A stretch of DNA of 64,000 nucleotides from Rikenellaceae bacterium (GCA_017935625.1 JAGBHC010000046.1:31443-95442); one strand, 5' to 3'. Shown: positions 34,425-43,869, counted from the stretch's first letter. Notes: generated by a model from the letters alone, not told the origin. A program made the numbers and translations.

Positions 34425-36026
34425 ATGAAATCACCGTTGATTTATCTAATCGAAACCATCGTCTGCAGCGGGCTGTTTCTGGTCGTCTACCGGCTGCTGC
34501 TGGAGAGACACGCCTCTTTCAGGGTGTGCCGCTGCTATCTGTTGTGCGCCACGGCTGCCGCGGCGCTTATTCCGATGCTGAACATTCCCGTTTACTCCTC
34601 CCGGACGCTCTACCTCTCCATACCGGTGACGGCCGGAGCCGTGACCGGACCGGCCGCCCAGCCGGTGGCTGCGGAGTCGTCCGCAGGGTGGGAGATGCTC
34701 TTCGCCGGCCTCTATCTCTGCGGTGCGGCGGTGCTGCTGGCGCTGGTCGTGCGGCGCGCGGTCTCTACGCTGCGTCTGCGCCGCGAATCGCAGCTCGTGC
34801 GGGTCGGCGGCCGGCTGGTGGCCTATAACGAAAAGGTGGAGAGTCCCTTCTCGTTTCTCTCGACCATCTATCTGGGCGACGGGTTCGACGGCAGTGAGCG
34901 CGAGCAGGTGCTGGCGCACGAGACGAGCCACATCGTTCACCGTCACTCGCAGGAGCGCATGGTCATGGAGTGCATGAAGGCGCTGCTGTGGTTCAATCCT
35001 TTCGTGTGGATGGCCTCGCGCAGTCTGGTGGAGATACAGGAGTTCGAGGCCGATGCCGACGTGCTGAGCCAGGGCCATGCGGTGGCCGACTACCGCATGA
35101 CCATTCTCAAACAGATTTTCGGAGTCAATCCCGATATCACCTGCGGGCTGAACTGCGGACTGAACAACAGCCGCATCGTGAAGCGTTTCGCCCGAATGAC
35201 CGCCGGACGTCCCGTCCGCAATCTGCGCCTGCTGGCCTCGCTGCCGGTGCTGGCGGGCACGATGATGGCTTTCGGCTTTACGGAGCGCGAGCCCCGGCTG
35301 GCGGTTACCGTCCCGCAGGCCGGAGTGCCGGCTGTTTCGGCTGCGGCGGCCGATGCCGTTTCGGAAATGAAGCGCTCCGGCGAGGTGGCTGCCCGCGGCA
35401 GAGTCACTTTCGAAGACGGTGCGCCCGTCGCGGGCGCCGCCGTGGTGGTGCCCGGCACGACGCATGGAGTGGCGACCGACTCCGAGGGGCGCTTCGGGTT
35501 GCAGGCCGAGGGCGGCTCCGAAATCAGGGTCGTTTACGTGAACACGGTTCCGGTTACCGTGCAGGTGCCGGAACAGGCCTCCTCCGAGCTTTCGGTGGTG
35601 CTTCCCCGTCCGGCGGACGCCGCTCCGCAGACCGATGCGGCGGCCGGAAGGCAGGGAGAGGGGGCTTCCGACGGATTGCGGGTCGAAGGGGTGAGGGTCT
35701 TCGCTTTCGGCTCCCGTTCCGACTTGCCGGACGAACTTCCGGAGTCGCTGGCTGGTGCGGTGCAGTCGGCAGGCAATGGCGATTCGCAGGCGCCCCGCGT
35801 GATACGCATTTCGGGCTCTTCCGCCGCGTCGTCCATGTCGGATGCGCTGGTGGTCATCGACGGTGAGCTTGCCGACAACGAGCGGTTCGGCGCTCTTCCG
35901 CCCGGCGACATCGCGGGAATAGAGATTAACAAGGACGCCCGTACCATCGAACGCTATTGCAAACGGTTCGGTATCGAGCCCGCCGGCAAGTCAGGCATAA
36001 TTTCGGTGACGACCCGCAGGAAGTAA
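34425..36026 (+). CDS. BlaR1-like M56 family metallopeptidase with regulatory-domain and plug-like tail
   Basis: A 533-residue membrane protease. It has four membrane segments in the N-terminal 300 residues, the zinc motif HETSH (165-169) with the third ligand in EFEADADVL (about 206-213). The C-terminal half differs from BlaR1: a carboxypeptidase-regulatory-like beta-sandwich (about 323-375, RGRVTFEDGAPVAGAAVVVPG) and a final segment resembling a TonB plug end (PGDIAGIEINKDA ... GKSGIISVTTRRK). It is the signal-sensing partner of the BlaI protein. The tail could contact an outer-membrane partner or act as the sensor; this is inference. Confidence 0.88.
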   Translation: MKSPLIYLIETIVCSGLFLVVYRLLLERHASFRVCRCYLLCATAAAALIPMLNIPVYSSRTLYLSIPVTAGAVTGPAAQPVAAESSAGWEMLFAGLYLCGAAVLLALVVRRAVSTLRLRRESQLVRVGGRLVAYNEKVESPFSFLSTIYLGDGFDGSEREQVLAHETSHIVHRHSQERMVMECMKALLWFNPFVWMASRSLVEIQEFEADADVLSQGHAVADYRMTILKQIFGVNPDITCGLNCGLNNSRIVKRFARMTAGRPVRNLRLLASLPVLAGTMMAFGFTEREPRLAVTVPQAGVPAVSAAAADAVSEMKRSGEVAARGRVTFEDGAPVAGAAVVVPGTTHGVATDSEGRFGLQAEGGSEIRVVYVNTVPVTVQVPEQASSELSVVLPRPADAAPQTDAAAGRQGEGASDGLRVEGVRVFAFGSRSDLPDELPESLAGAVQSAGNGDSQAPRVIRISGSSAASSMSDALVVIDGELADNERFGALPPGDIAGIEINKDARTIERYCKRFGIEPAGKSGIISVTTRRK

Positions 36027-36173
36027 TAATCTATTGACATATAGTTGATTCGCGTTGGCGACGCAGCCTCTCGGGGCCTGTGTCCGGGGTGTTCTGTGCA
36101 TTGTCGGCGGGCCCGGGGCTGCGAAACGAACGCGAAACGACAGGTAAACGGAATCGATAACGCTAAAAAGAAA

Positions 36174-37088
36174 ATGACGATGAAAAAGATGATTTTGCTG
36201 CTTGTTGCAGCGGCGGGTGCGGTGCTGCAAACGGCCGCCCAGACGATAGTCGTGGACAAAAGGGGCTCGGTGGCCGGTGAAAGCGAAACCGTCCGCGAAA
36301 AGTTCGACGATGCCTGGCTCGAGGTGCGCTACGACTATCGGGCGGTGAGCGATACGCTCAGCATGGGGAGCGATTCGACGCGGATGACATTCGGCGTGGA
36401 CCGGAACGAGGATGCGATGAATCTGCTGGTGGGCCGGCACTCGTCCTATTTTTACAGCTATACCCAGCATCTCTACGATTCGACCTTCAATGCCAACCGC
36501 ATGAAGATGTTCAACGCCGACGGCTCCATCTCGGTGCAGAACTTCGGCAAAAAGGGCCAGAACTGGAAGCTCTACAAGAACTATCCCGAGGGGAAATTGA
36601 CTTTTACCGACAAGATTGTCGGCACCTTCTACCTGACCGAGGAGGAGTTCGCACCCCAGGAGTGGGAAATCCTCGACGGGACCGACACCGTGGTCGGCTA
36701 TCCGTGCCAGCAGGCACGCTGCTCGTTCCGCGGCCGCGACTGGGTCGCCTGGTTCACTCCCGAGATTCCGGTGAGCGAAGGCCCGTGGAAATTCAACGGT
36801 CTGCCCGGCATGATAATGAAGGTCTCCGATACGGCGGGGCACTATCTTTTCGAAGCCGTGGGCGTGCGGCGGGTCGAGACCCCGATGAGCTTCCCCCGGG
36901 AGCAGTACATGAAGGTGCCGCGCAAGAGGTATTGGCAGACCTACCGCAACTATTGCGTGGACCCCATCGGCTTCCTCAACGCCAATTCGGGCGGACGCAT
37001 CACCATCAAGTCGAATTCCGCGTCGGATGAACTCTTCAAACCCAAGGAGCTCAAATACGATTTTCTGGAGCGCGACTACAAGAAATAG
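36174..37088 (+). CDS. GLPGLI family protein (first copy)
   Basis: A 304-residue secreted protein with signal peptide (MTMKKMILLLVAAAGAVLQTAAQ). The family signature appears as PWKFNGLPGMIMKVSDTAGHY at about 210-230, preceded by the conserved CSFRGRDWVAWFTPEIPVSEG. GLPGLI proteins are Bacteroidota-specific and commonly encoded next to outer-membrane barrels; their role is unknown. ATG 36174 or 36180 may be used. It follows the M56 gene and precedes a second GLPGLI gene by 48 nt. Confidence 0.88.
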   Translation: MTMKKMILLLVAAAGAVLQTAAQTIVVDKRGSVAGESETVREKFDDAWLEVRYDYRAVSDTLSMGSDSTRMTFGVDRNEDAMNLLVGRHSSYFYSYTQHLYDSTFNANRMKMFNADGSISVQNFGKKGQNWKLYKNYPEGKLTFTDKIVGTFYLTEEEFAPQEWEILDGTDTVVGYPCQQARCSFRGRDWVAWFTPEIPVSEGPWKFNGLPGMIMKVSDTAGHYLFEAVGVRRVETPMSFPREQYMKVPRKRYWQTYRNYCVDPIGFLNANSGGRITIKSNSASDELFKPKELKYDFLERDYKK

Positions 37089-37136
37089 ACCTCCGGCTGC
37101 GCTATCCTGCCGGGAAATAAAACGAGAGGAATCATA

Positions 37137-37985
37137 ATGTTCAGACCGAAATATCTTTTGCTTCTGCTGTCGCTGGCGGCCTTGCCGGCCGTCGCGCAGA
37201 GACTCGACGAGGCCGTCCTGGTGTGCAGCTACGACTTCCGCTGGTCGCAGGACACCGTCACCCTTGAGAAGTGGGGCGAAGACCGCATCATGCTGCTGGT
37301 CGGTCCCTCGGTATCGCTCTCCTACAGTTACTACACCCATGCTGCCGACACGGTTGCCGACGCGCCGGGGGCGGTTCTGGCCGCGACGGCCGGCCGGGCT
37401 CCGAAATACACGCGGCGCAGCGAATGGTATGTCTACAAGAACTGGCCGCAGGGGAAGATGACGGTGACGGAGAACATCGCCACCGACTACTTCCGCTACA
37501 CCGACGAACTCCGCCCGCAGCGGTGGACGATGGCCCCGGACGGGGATACGTGCCGCATCGCGGGCTATCTGTGCCGTCGGGCCGAGTGCCAGTGGCGGGG
37601 CTGCCGCTGGAGGGCATGGTTCGCGCCGGAACTGGCGGTGAGCGACGGTCCCTGGAAGCTGGGCGGATTGCCCGGACTGATTCTGCGTGCGGAGGACGAG
37701 CGGGGTCACTACCGCTTTACGCTCACCGGACTGGAGCGGGGCAGCGGCAGGGCGATAGAGTTCGTCCGGCCCCGGAGCTACATGTCCGGCGGAACGTGGC
37801 AGGATACCGACCGCCGGAAGCTGGCGGCGGCCCGGCTGCGCTATCTGACCAACATGGTCCGTTACCTCAACCTGCGCTATGCGACCGTTACGGAACAGGG
37901 CGAGGAGTTGAATTTCGACTTCCTGAAAGGGGAGGATACTCCGCCCCGTTACGATTTTGCGGAGCGCGACTATGCCGGCGAGTAG
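37137..37985 (+). CDS. GLPGLI family protein (second copy)
   Basis: A 282-residue paralogue of the preceding gene with signal peptide (MFRPKYLLLLLSLAALPAVAQ) and the exact signature LGGLPGLILRAEDERGHYRF, again preceded by RRAECQWRGCRWRAWFAPELAVSDGPW. Both copies end in a DF-x-ERDY motif (DFLERDYKK; DFAERDYAGE). Tandem duplication is likely. Next in the cassette is the barrel protein (39-nt gap). Confidence 0.88.
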   Translation: MFRPKYLLLLLSLAALPAVAQRLDEAVLVCSYDFRWSQDTVTLEKWGEDRIMLLVGPSVSLSYSYYTHAADTVADAPGAVLAATAGRAPKYTRRSEWYVYKNWPQGKMTVTENIATDYFRYTDELRPQRWTMAPDGDTCRIAGYLCRRAECQWRGCRWRAWFAPELAVSDGPWKLGGLPGLILRAEDERGHYRFTLTGLERGSGRAIEFVRPRSYMSGGTWQDTDRRKLAAARLRYLTNMVRYLNLRYATVTEQGEELNFDFLKGEDTPPRYDFAERDYAGE

Positions 37986-38024
37986 AGTCCCGGCGACGAT
38001 AATCCGATAAAAAGAGACCGACTT

Positions 38025-40637
38025 ATGAATTCGTTTTGCAGATATTCGATAACGCTTCTGTGGGCCCTGCTGTCGTGGGCCGCGCTCGGCGCGCAGAACG
38101 TCGAGCTTTCGGGCCGGGTGACCGACAGCGCCAACGGCGAACCGGTGCCGGGGGTGATTGTGAAGGTCCGGCGCGACGCCTCGGACGGCATCCTCAAGTT
38201 CGCCTCCACGCGGAGCGACGGCACCTTCTCTATCGTCATGACCCGGATTCCCGAGGGGGCCTGCGTCGAATTCGCCATGATGGGCTACGCGCCGCTTTCG
38301 CGGCCCGTCGATGCGGAACATACGCGCTTCGAGGTGTCGCTCGTGCCGCAGGAGATAGACATCCGGGAGGTGATAGTCACCCCGCCCAGCGTTTCGGTCC
38401 GGGGCGACACGGTGGCCTACAACGTCTCCAACTTCGCCCAGGTGCAGGATAAGAGCATCGGCGACGTCATCCGGCGCATGCCGGGCGTGGAGGTGAGCAA
38501 GTCGGGGCAGATTTCCTACAACGGCGAAGCCATCAACAAACTCTACATCGAGGGGGTGGACGTGGCCGGCGGCAAATATACGCTGGCGACCAACAACATC
38601 TCCCACAAGGATATCCGCAGTGTGGAAATCATGGAGAACCACCAGCCCGTCAAGGCGCTGCGCGATATCCAGTTCTCGAAGCAGGCCGCCATCAACCTGC
38701 GTCTCAAAGAGGAGGCCAAGGCCCGGTGGGTGGGCAATCTGCGGGCGGCTGCGGGGGCTTCGCCGGCCCTGTGGAACGGTTCGCTGTTCGCCATGCGCGT
38801 CGCCGGCAGCGGCCAGAGCATGAATACCTACAAGACCGACAATACGGGCGTCAATCTGAGGAACGAGCTCTCCGACTTCTCCCTGAGCGACTTCATCAAC
38901 CGCAGCAGCGAAGTGACCTTGCCGCAGTACATCGACGTTTCGCCCTCGTCGGCTCCCGGTCTCGGCGACCAGCGGGTGCGCTTCAATACGACCCATCTGC
39001 TGACCGCTTCCAACGTGAAGAAACTCTCCGAGGATTACCAGCTCAGCAGTCAGGTGACCTACCTCTACGACGAGCTTTCGTCCGACAACTCCTCCTCGAC
39101 GACTTACTTCTTCGAAGACGGCACCACCTCCGTGGTCGAGCAGGACGAGCACGCCTCGGGCCGCACGCATGTGCTCTCGGCGCGGGTGCAGGCCATGGCC
39201 AACACCGAGAAGCGCTTCGTCACCAACACCCTCTCGGCCGTCATGGAGTGGGAGCGGAGCCGCCTCTGCACGCGGGGAGCCTATGCCAACGACCAGGCGG
39301 CTTCGACCCCCTCCTACAAGGCGACCTACGACCTCCAGCTGGTGAAGCGCTTCGGGGGCCGGTCGCTGACGCTCACCTCCAAGAATCAGTTCCTCTCTGC
39401 GCCCCAGACCCTGACCGTCGTCCGGGACGATTCGCGGCAGCACCAGTTCGTCCGGGCTTCGGCCCTCGTCTCCAACACCTCGGCCTCCTACGGCTGGGCG
39501 GGCGGGGGATGGTCGTTTACCCTGCGGGGCGGTCTGAGCGCCTGGTTCCGGGCGTTGAACAGCCGGTTGAGCGGGGTGGAGGGGTACGACACCCCCGGCC
39601 GTTCCGCACTCGGCTACCTGAATCCCTATCTGCGGCCTTCGCTGGAGTACCGGCGCGGCAAGTTGCGCCTGCGTCTGGAGTCGCCCCTGAGTTACTACCG
39701 CTATTGGTTCCGCGACCGGGTGGCGCATCGCTCCGAGCCCCATGACGACTGGACGGCGACCCCCTCGCTCTATGCCGAGTGGAGCATCGCTCCGCGTCTG
39801 CAGCTCTCGATGAACGCCTCCGCCGGCAAGTCGCCCGTCTCCACCGCCCGCCTCTACGAAGGGGTCATTCTCGGCAACTACCGCAACCTGAACGGCGGTC
39901 TGGCCGACTATGCCAATGACAAGTCGAGCCGCATCGGCGCCGACCTCAGATACAAGGACCCGATTAACTCGTTCTTCGCTTCGGCCTCGGCCTTCCGCAC
40001 CTGGAACACCGTGGCGCACACCGCTTCGCGCTCCTTCGTGGGCGACTACATCGTGTCGGTGCCGCTGCTCCGCGAGACCGACCGCACGGGCTGGGGCGTG
40101 TCGGGGTCGGTGAGCAAGGGCATCAATTCGCTCTACGGGGCGGTGAAGTTCGACATCTCCTATTCCGTGGCCGGGAGCTCCATGGTCCAGAACGAAGTAC
40201 TCACCCCCTACCGCTCTTCGGTGCTGACCCTCTCGCCGCGTTTCAACGCCCGCTTCGCCCCGTGGTGCACGCTGGAGTACGAGCTCACCTATTCGCGCAA
40301 CCGGCTCCGGGTGTCGGGCGGGGCGGGGACCTCGTCGTCCAATAGCTCGGAGCAGTCGCTCTCGCTGTCGTTCAACCCCGTCAAGGGCTGTTCGCTCTCG
40401 GCGTCGGGCGAACACTACTACACGGAATTCGCTTCCGACCGCGGCAAGAACCTCTTCATGGCCGACCTGAAGGCCTCCTATGCCGTCGGCAAACGGTGGG
40501 AGGTGAATCTCTCGCTGCTCAATATCTTCAACAAGAAGGAGTACTCCTATACGCTCTACGACGCATTGAGCAACTACTTCCGCAGCTACCGCATCCGGCC
40601 CCGCACCTTTTTGGCCGGAGTTTATTGGTCGTTCTGA
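38025..40637 (+). CDS. Outer membrane beta-barrel protein with carboxypeptidase-regulatory domain (TonB-receptor-like)
   Basis: An 870-residue precursor. After the signal peptide (to about AQN24) comes a carboxypeptidase-regulatory-like domain (LSGRVTDSANGEPVPGVIVKVRR), then a plug-like domain (SIGDVIRRMPGVEVSKSGQISYNGEAINKLYIEGVDV). The rest is a barrel of alternating amphipathic strands, ending in the aromatic C-terminus GVYWSF expected for barrel insertion. No standard TonB box is evident. It closes the BlaI-M56-GLPGLI-GLPGLI cassette and is the probable functional target of the two GLPGLI proteins. The substrate is unknown. Confidence 0.85.
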   Translation: MNSFCRYSITLLWALLSWAALGAQNVELSGRVTDSANGEPVPGVIVKVRRDASDGILKFASTRSDGTFSIVMTRIPEGACVEFAMMGYAPLSRPVDAEHTRFEVSLVPQEIDIREVIVTPPSVSVRGDTVAYNVSNFAQVQDKSIGDVIRRMPGVEVSKSGQISYNGEAINKLYIEGVDVAGGKYTLATNNISHKDIRSVEIMENHQPVKALRDIQFSKQAAINLRLKEEAKARWVGNLRAAAGASPALWNGSLFAMRVAGSGQSMNTYKTDNTGVNLRNELSDFSLSDFINRSSEVTLPQYIDVSPSSAPGLGDQRVRFNTTHLLTASNVKKLSEDYQLSSQVTYLYDELSSDNSSSTTYFFEDGTTSVVEQDEHASGRTHVLSARVQAMANTEKRFVTNTLSAVMEWERSRLCTRGAYANDQAASTPSYKATYDLQLVKRFGGRSLTLTSKNQFLSAPQTLTVVRDDSRQHQFVRASALVSNTSASYGWAGGGWSFTLRGGLSAWFRALNSRLSGVEGYDTPGRSALGYLNPYLRPSLEYRRGKLRLRLESPLSYYRYWFRDRVAHRSEPHDDWTATPSLYAEWSIAPRLQLSMNASAGKSPVSTARLYEGVILGNYRNLNGGLADYANDKSSRIGADLRYKDPINSFFASASAFRTWNTVAHTASRSFVGDYIVSVPLLRETDRTGWGVSGSVSKGINSLYGAVKFDISYSVAGSSMVQNEVLTPYRSSVLTLSPRFNARFAPWCTLEYELTYSRNRLRVSGGAGTSSSNSSEQSLSLSFNPVKGCSLSASGEHYYTEFASDRGKNLFMADLKASYAVGKRWEVNLSLLNIFNKKEYSYTLYDALSNYFRSYRIRPRTFLAGVYWSF

Positions 40638-40644
40638 GAAAACG

Positions 40645-40707
40645 GTTGTATTTCGGCCGGATAATCGTTACCTTTGTCTCCCGTTGCACCTTATGTCGCA
40701 ACGGGAG
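40645..40707 (+). promoter_or_regulatory. Promoter and start-site palindrome of the propeller/TonB-receptor pair
   Basis: GTTG (40645-40648), 20 nt, TACCTTTG (40669-40676). Immediately after it CTCCCGTTGC (40678-40687) and GCAACGGGAG (40698-40707) form a perfect 10-bp inverted repeat with a 10-nt loop at the expected transcription start. It may act as an operator or as a 5' stabilising hairpin. No cobalamin riboswitch is present in the short leader. Confidence 0.6.
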
Positions 40708-40713
40708 ATGCTT

Positions 40714-41781
40714 ATGTCAGTACGGTCGTTTTTCAGATATTGGATGCCTCTGTTGGTGCTCGCCCTGACCTCCTGCATGGACTACGGTCCGGCCGAGGAG
40801 GAGGTTTTCGACGTGCCGCGCAACGAGCCGCTGGTCTTCGTGGTCTGCGAAGGCAATTTCCAGTACGGCAACGCTTCGTTGTCGCTCTACAATCCCGACT
40901 CGCGGCGGGTGGAGAACAATGTGTTCGCCCGCGCCAACGGCATTCCGCTCGGCGATGTGGCGCAGTCCATAACGGTCCGCGACGGCAAGGGCTACGTGGT
41001 GGTGAACAAGTCGGGCATCGTCTTCGTCATCGACCTCCGCTCGCTGAAGATTACGGGGAGCATCCCGGGACTGGTCTCGCCCCGTTACATCCACTTCGTG
41101 AACGACGCCAAAGCCTATGTCACCGACCTCTACGCGGGTCGAATCGCCGTGGTCAATCCCGGCACCTGCCGGATAACGGGATACATCTCCACGGGCGAAC
41201 ACAAATCGACGGAGCGGATGGTCGCCTGGGGCGACTACGTCTTCACCAATTGCTGGTCCTACGACGACTGCATTCTGGTCATCGACACCCGCACCGACAC
41301 CGTGGTGGGGGAGATAACCGTCGGAGCGCAGCCCTCGTCGATGGTGCTCGACCGCAACGGCAAGCTGTGGTGCACCGTCGAGGGCGGTTACGGCGGAGCG
41401 GGCGAGGGGACGGCTTCGCTGGTGAAAATCGACGCTGCGACGCGCACCGTCGAGCGGCGGTTCGATTTCGCGGTGGGCGAGCTGCCCCGCAGCCTGGCCA
41501 TCGACGGAGCGGGCGGGCGGCTCTACTTCATCAACCGCAGCGTGTGGTCCATGCCGGTGGATGCGACCGGACTGCCGACCGACCCCGTGCTCCCTTACCG
41601 GGGCACGCTCTACTATACGCTGGGGGTGGACCCCGTCGGCGGCGAGCTCTACGTGGCCGATGCGGTCGATTACATGCAGGCCGGTGTGGTCTACCGTCTG
41701 ACGCCCGGCGGCGAGACGCTGGATTCGTTCCGCTGCGGGATTACTCCCGGCGGCTTCTGTTTCGTGGAACCTGAAATCTGA
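40714..41781 (+). CDS. YncE-like beta-propeller surface lipoprotein (BtuG-like candidate)
   Basis: A 355-residue lipoprotein (signal RYWMPLLVLALTSC, Cys21) made of YncE/DUF5074-type propeller repeats: VVCEGNFQYGNASLSLYNP, VVVNKSGIVFVIDLRSLKITGSI, VTDLYAGRIAVVNP, ILVIDTRTDTVVGEITVGAQPSSMVLDRNGKLW. Its stop overlaps the start of a TonB-receptor gene. The Bacteroides BtuG proteins, which bind vitamin B12 on the surface and sit on BtuB, have this fold and arrangement, so a corrinoid or related ligand is plausible but unproven. ATG 40714 opens the signal peptide; earlier in-frame codons overlap the promoter palindrome. Confidence 0.82.
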   Translation: MSVRSFFRYWMPLLVLALTSCMDYGPAEEEVFDVPRNEPLVFVVCEGNFQYGNASLSLYNPDSRRVENNVFARANGIPLGDVAQSITVRDGKGYVVVNKSGIVFVIDLRSLKITGSIPGLVSPRYIHFVNDAKAYVTDLYAGRIAVVNPGTCRITGYISTGEHKSTERMVAWGDYVFTNCWSYDDCILVIDTRTDTVVGEITVGAQPSSMVLDRNGKLWCTVEGGYGGAGEGTASLVKIDAATRTVERRFDFAVGELPRSLAIDGAGGRLYFINRSVWSMPVDATGLPTDPVLPYRGTLYYTLGVDPVGGELYVADAVDYMQAGVVYRLTPGGETLDSFRCGITPGGFCFVEPEI

Positions 41782-43820
41782 TGTGTGGCATGACGAGACG
41801 AATCATTTTACTGGCAGGGTGTCTGCTGGCGGGCTTTTCGGTCCGGGCCCAGCTGCAGGAGCGGAATATCGTCATCGACTCGGTGCGGGTCACGGCCCGC
41901 CGCGTGCTGAAGGATATCGGCACCCAGAAGTCGGCGCTCGATACCGTGGCCCTGCGCGAGAGCGTTACCAACAGCCTGGCCGAGGTGCTCTCCCAGAACA
42001 GCCCGGTGTTCATCAAGTCCTACGGCCGCGCCACGCTGGCCACGGCCTCGGTGCGGGGTACGGCCCCCTCGCACACCCAGGTGACCTGGAACGGCATGAA
42101 GCTCAATTCGCCCATGCTGGGCATGGTCGATTTTTCGATGATTCCCTCCTACTTCATCGACGATGCCAATCTCTACTACGGAGCCAGTTCGGTGAATGTG
42201 GCGGGCGGAGGACTGGGAGGAGCCGTCGCCCTGGGAACCCGGGCTGCCGATGCCGAGGGGTTCGCCCTGCGCTACGTCCAGGGGGTGAGCAGCTACACCA
42301 CCTTCGACGAGTTTCTGCGCCTGAGCTACGGAAAGGGGCGGTGGCGGGCTGCCACGCGGGCCTATTACGCCTCCTCGAAGAACGACTTCCACTATACGAA
42401 CTACCGCAAGAAGGTGTTCGACACCAACCAGCAGGGCAACATCGTCGGATACTCCTATCCGCGGGAGCGCAACCGCAACGGCTCGTTCAACGACCTGCAT
42501 CTGCTGCAGGAGTTCTACCTGAACTCCGCTTCGGGCAACCGCTGGAATCTGGCCGCCTGGTACATCGCCTCGCGGCGCGGGGTGCCGATGCTCAATGTCG
42601 ATTACCGCGACGAGTCCGAAAGCCGCAACCGGCAGCGGGAGAACACGCTGCGCGTGGCGGGGGGATGGGAGCGGAGCATCTCCCGTCTCAAGCTGGCCGT
42701 CCGGGCGGGCTACTCCTACACCGACCTGGTCTACACCTATGCGGGCGATGCGGGCAACGGCACGCTGACCGAAATGATACGTTCCGAGAGTCGTGCCCAT
42801 ACGGCTTTCGCACGGGCCGAGGCGGAGTACTACTTCACCGACAGGCTGCTTCTGATGGCCAATCTGTCGGCCGACCAGAGCGTGGTCTCCAGCATCGACC
42901 GGGCGGCGGGCCACACCACCGGCGACTACGACAAGGCGAGGGTCGAGTACTCCGGATTCCTCTCCGTCAAATACCGTCCCGCGGAACGGCTCGGTCTGGC
43001 GCTCAGCCTGCGCGAGGAGCGCTACGGTTACGACTGGACGCCCCTGGTGCCGGCCGCTTTCGCCGACTACCTGCTTTCGCGCCGGGGTCGGGTGGTCGTC
43101 AAGGCCTCCGTGTCGCGCAACTTCCGCTATCCGACCCTCAACGACCTCTATTTCGAGCCGGGCGGCAACGATACGCTGCGTCCCGAGCGGGGACTCGTCT
43201 GCGACTTCGGCACCGAATTCGCCCTCGGCGGCGAACACCGGAGGTGGAGCCTGCGGGGCGAAGTGTCAGCCTACGACTCCCGTATCAGCGACTGGATTGT
43301 CTGGCTGCCCACCTTCAAGGGGTTCTGGTCGCCGGTCAATGTCCGCAAGGTGTACAGCTACGGCGCCGAGTTCAAGGGCGAATTTTCGCTCCGTGCGGGC
43401 CGCGACTGGCGCTTGTCCCTGCGGGGCAACTACGCGATTACCCACTCCGTGAACCGGGGCGACCCGGTGAACTGGGCCGACGAGGCCATCGGCAAGCAGC
43501 TGGTCTACATTCCCGTCTATTCGGCCGCCTGCACGGGGCGGCTCGACTGGCGCCGCTGGTCGCTCGTCTACAAATGGAACTATTACAGCCGGCGCTACAC
43601 CACCTCCAGCAACGAAACCGCCACCCGCTTCGACGTGCTGGGGGCCTACTACATGAACGACGTCTCCCTGGAGCGGCGTTTCGCGGTCCGATGGGCCGAC
43701 CTGTCGCTCAAGTTCTCGGTCAATAATCTCTTCGACGAGGAGTACGAATCGGTGCTCTCGCGGCCGATGGCGGGGCGCAATTTCGGATTCTTCCTCGAAA
43801 TCGCTCCGCACCGGAAATAG
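41781..43820 (+). CDS. TonB-dependent receptor (BtuB-like size)
   Basis: A 679-residue outer-membrane receptor with signal peptide (to about RAQ24). The plug domain (SLAEVLSQNSPVFIKSYGRATLATASVRGTAPSHTQVTWNGMKLNSPMLG, cited in part) is followed by the 22-strand barrel, ending FGFFLEIAPHRK. The first codon overlaps the stop of the propeller gene by 1 nt, so the two are translationally coupled. The plug features and size fit siderophore/vitamin receptors of the BtuB/FepA type rather than SusC. Confidence 0.9.
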   Translation: MCGMTRRIILLAGCLLAGFSVRAQLQERNIVIDSVRVTARRVLKDIGTQKSALDTVALRESVTNSLAEVLSQNSPVFIKSYGRATLATASVRGTAPSHTQVTWNGMKLNSPMLGMVDFSMIPSYFIDDANLYYGASSVNVAGGGLGGAVALGTRAADAEGFALRYVQGVSSYTTFDEFLRLSYGKGRWRAATRAYYASSKNDFHYTNYRKKVFDTNQQGNIVGYSYPRERNRNGSFNDLHLLQEFYLNSASGNRWNLAAWYIASRRGVPMLNVDYRDESESRNRQRENTLRVAGGWERSISRLKLAVRAGYSYTDLVYTYAGDAGNGTLTEMIRSESRAHTAFARAEAEYYFTDRLLLMANLSADQSVVSSIDRAAGHTTGDYDKARVEYSGFLSVKYRPAERLGLALSLREERYGYDWTPLVPAAFADYLLSRRGRVVVKASVSRNFRYPTLNDLYFEPGGNDTLRPERGLVCDFGTEFALGGEHRRWSLRGEVSAYDSRISDWIVWLPTFKGFWSPVNVRKVYSYGAEFKGEFSLRAGRDWRLSLRGNYAITHSVNRGDPVNWADEAIGKQLVYIPVYSAACTGRLDWRRWSLVYKWNYYSRRYTTSSNETATRFDVLGAYYMNDVSLERRFAVRWADLSLKFSVNNLFDEEYESVLSRPMAGRNFGFFLEIAPHRK

Positions 43821-43837
43821 GCTCCGCAGCGGCGGGG

Positions 43838-43869
43838 TTTGGTCGCGAACGGGAAAATGATTACCTTTG
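43838..43869 (+). promoter_or_regulatory. recG promoter placed directly at the start codon
   Basis: TTTG (43838-43841), 20 nt, TACCTTTG (43862-43869). The recG ATG begins only 7 nt after the -7 box, leaving no or almost no leader. Confidence 0.65.

Noticed and set aside
35991..40415. A 1474-codon open frame on the minus strand opposite the GLPGLI/barrel genes
   Set aside because: It is a shadow frame caused by GC-rich codon bias. The product is Arg/His/Gly-rich with no domain, while the plus strand encodes recognised families.
40645..40714. Cobalamin riboswitch upstream of the propeller/TonB-receptor pair
   Set aside because: The leader is about 35 nt, far too short, and no B12-box-like sequence is present.
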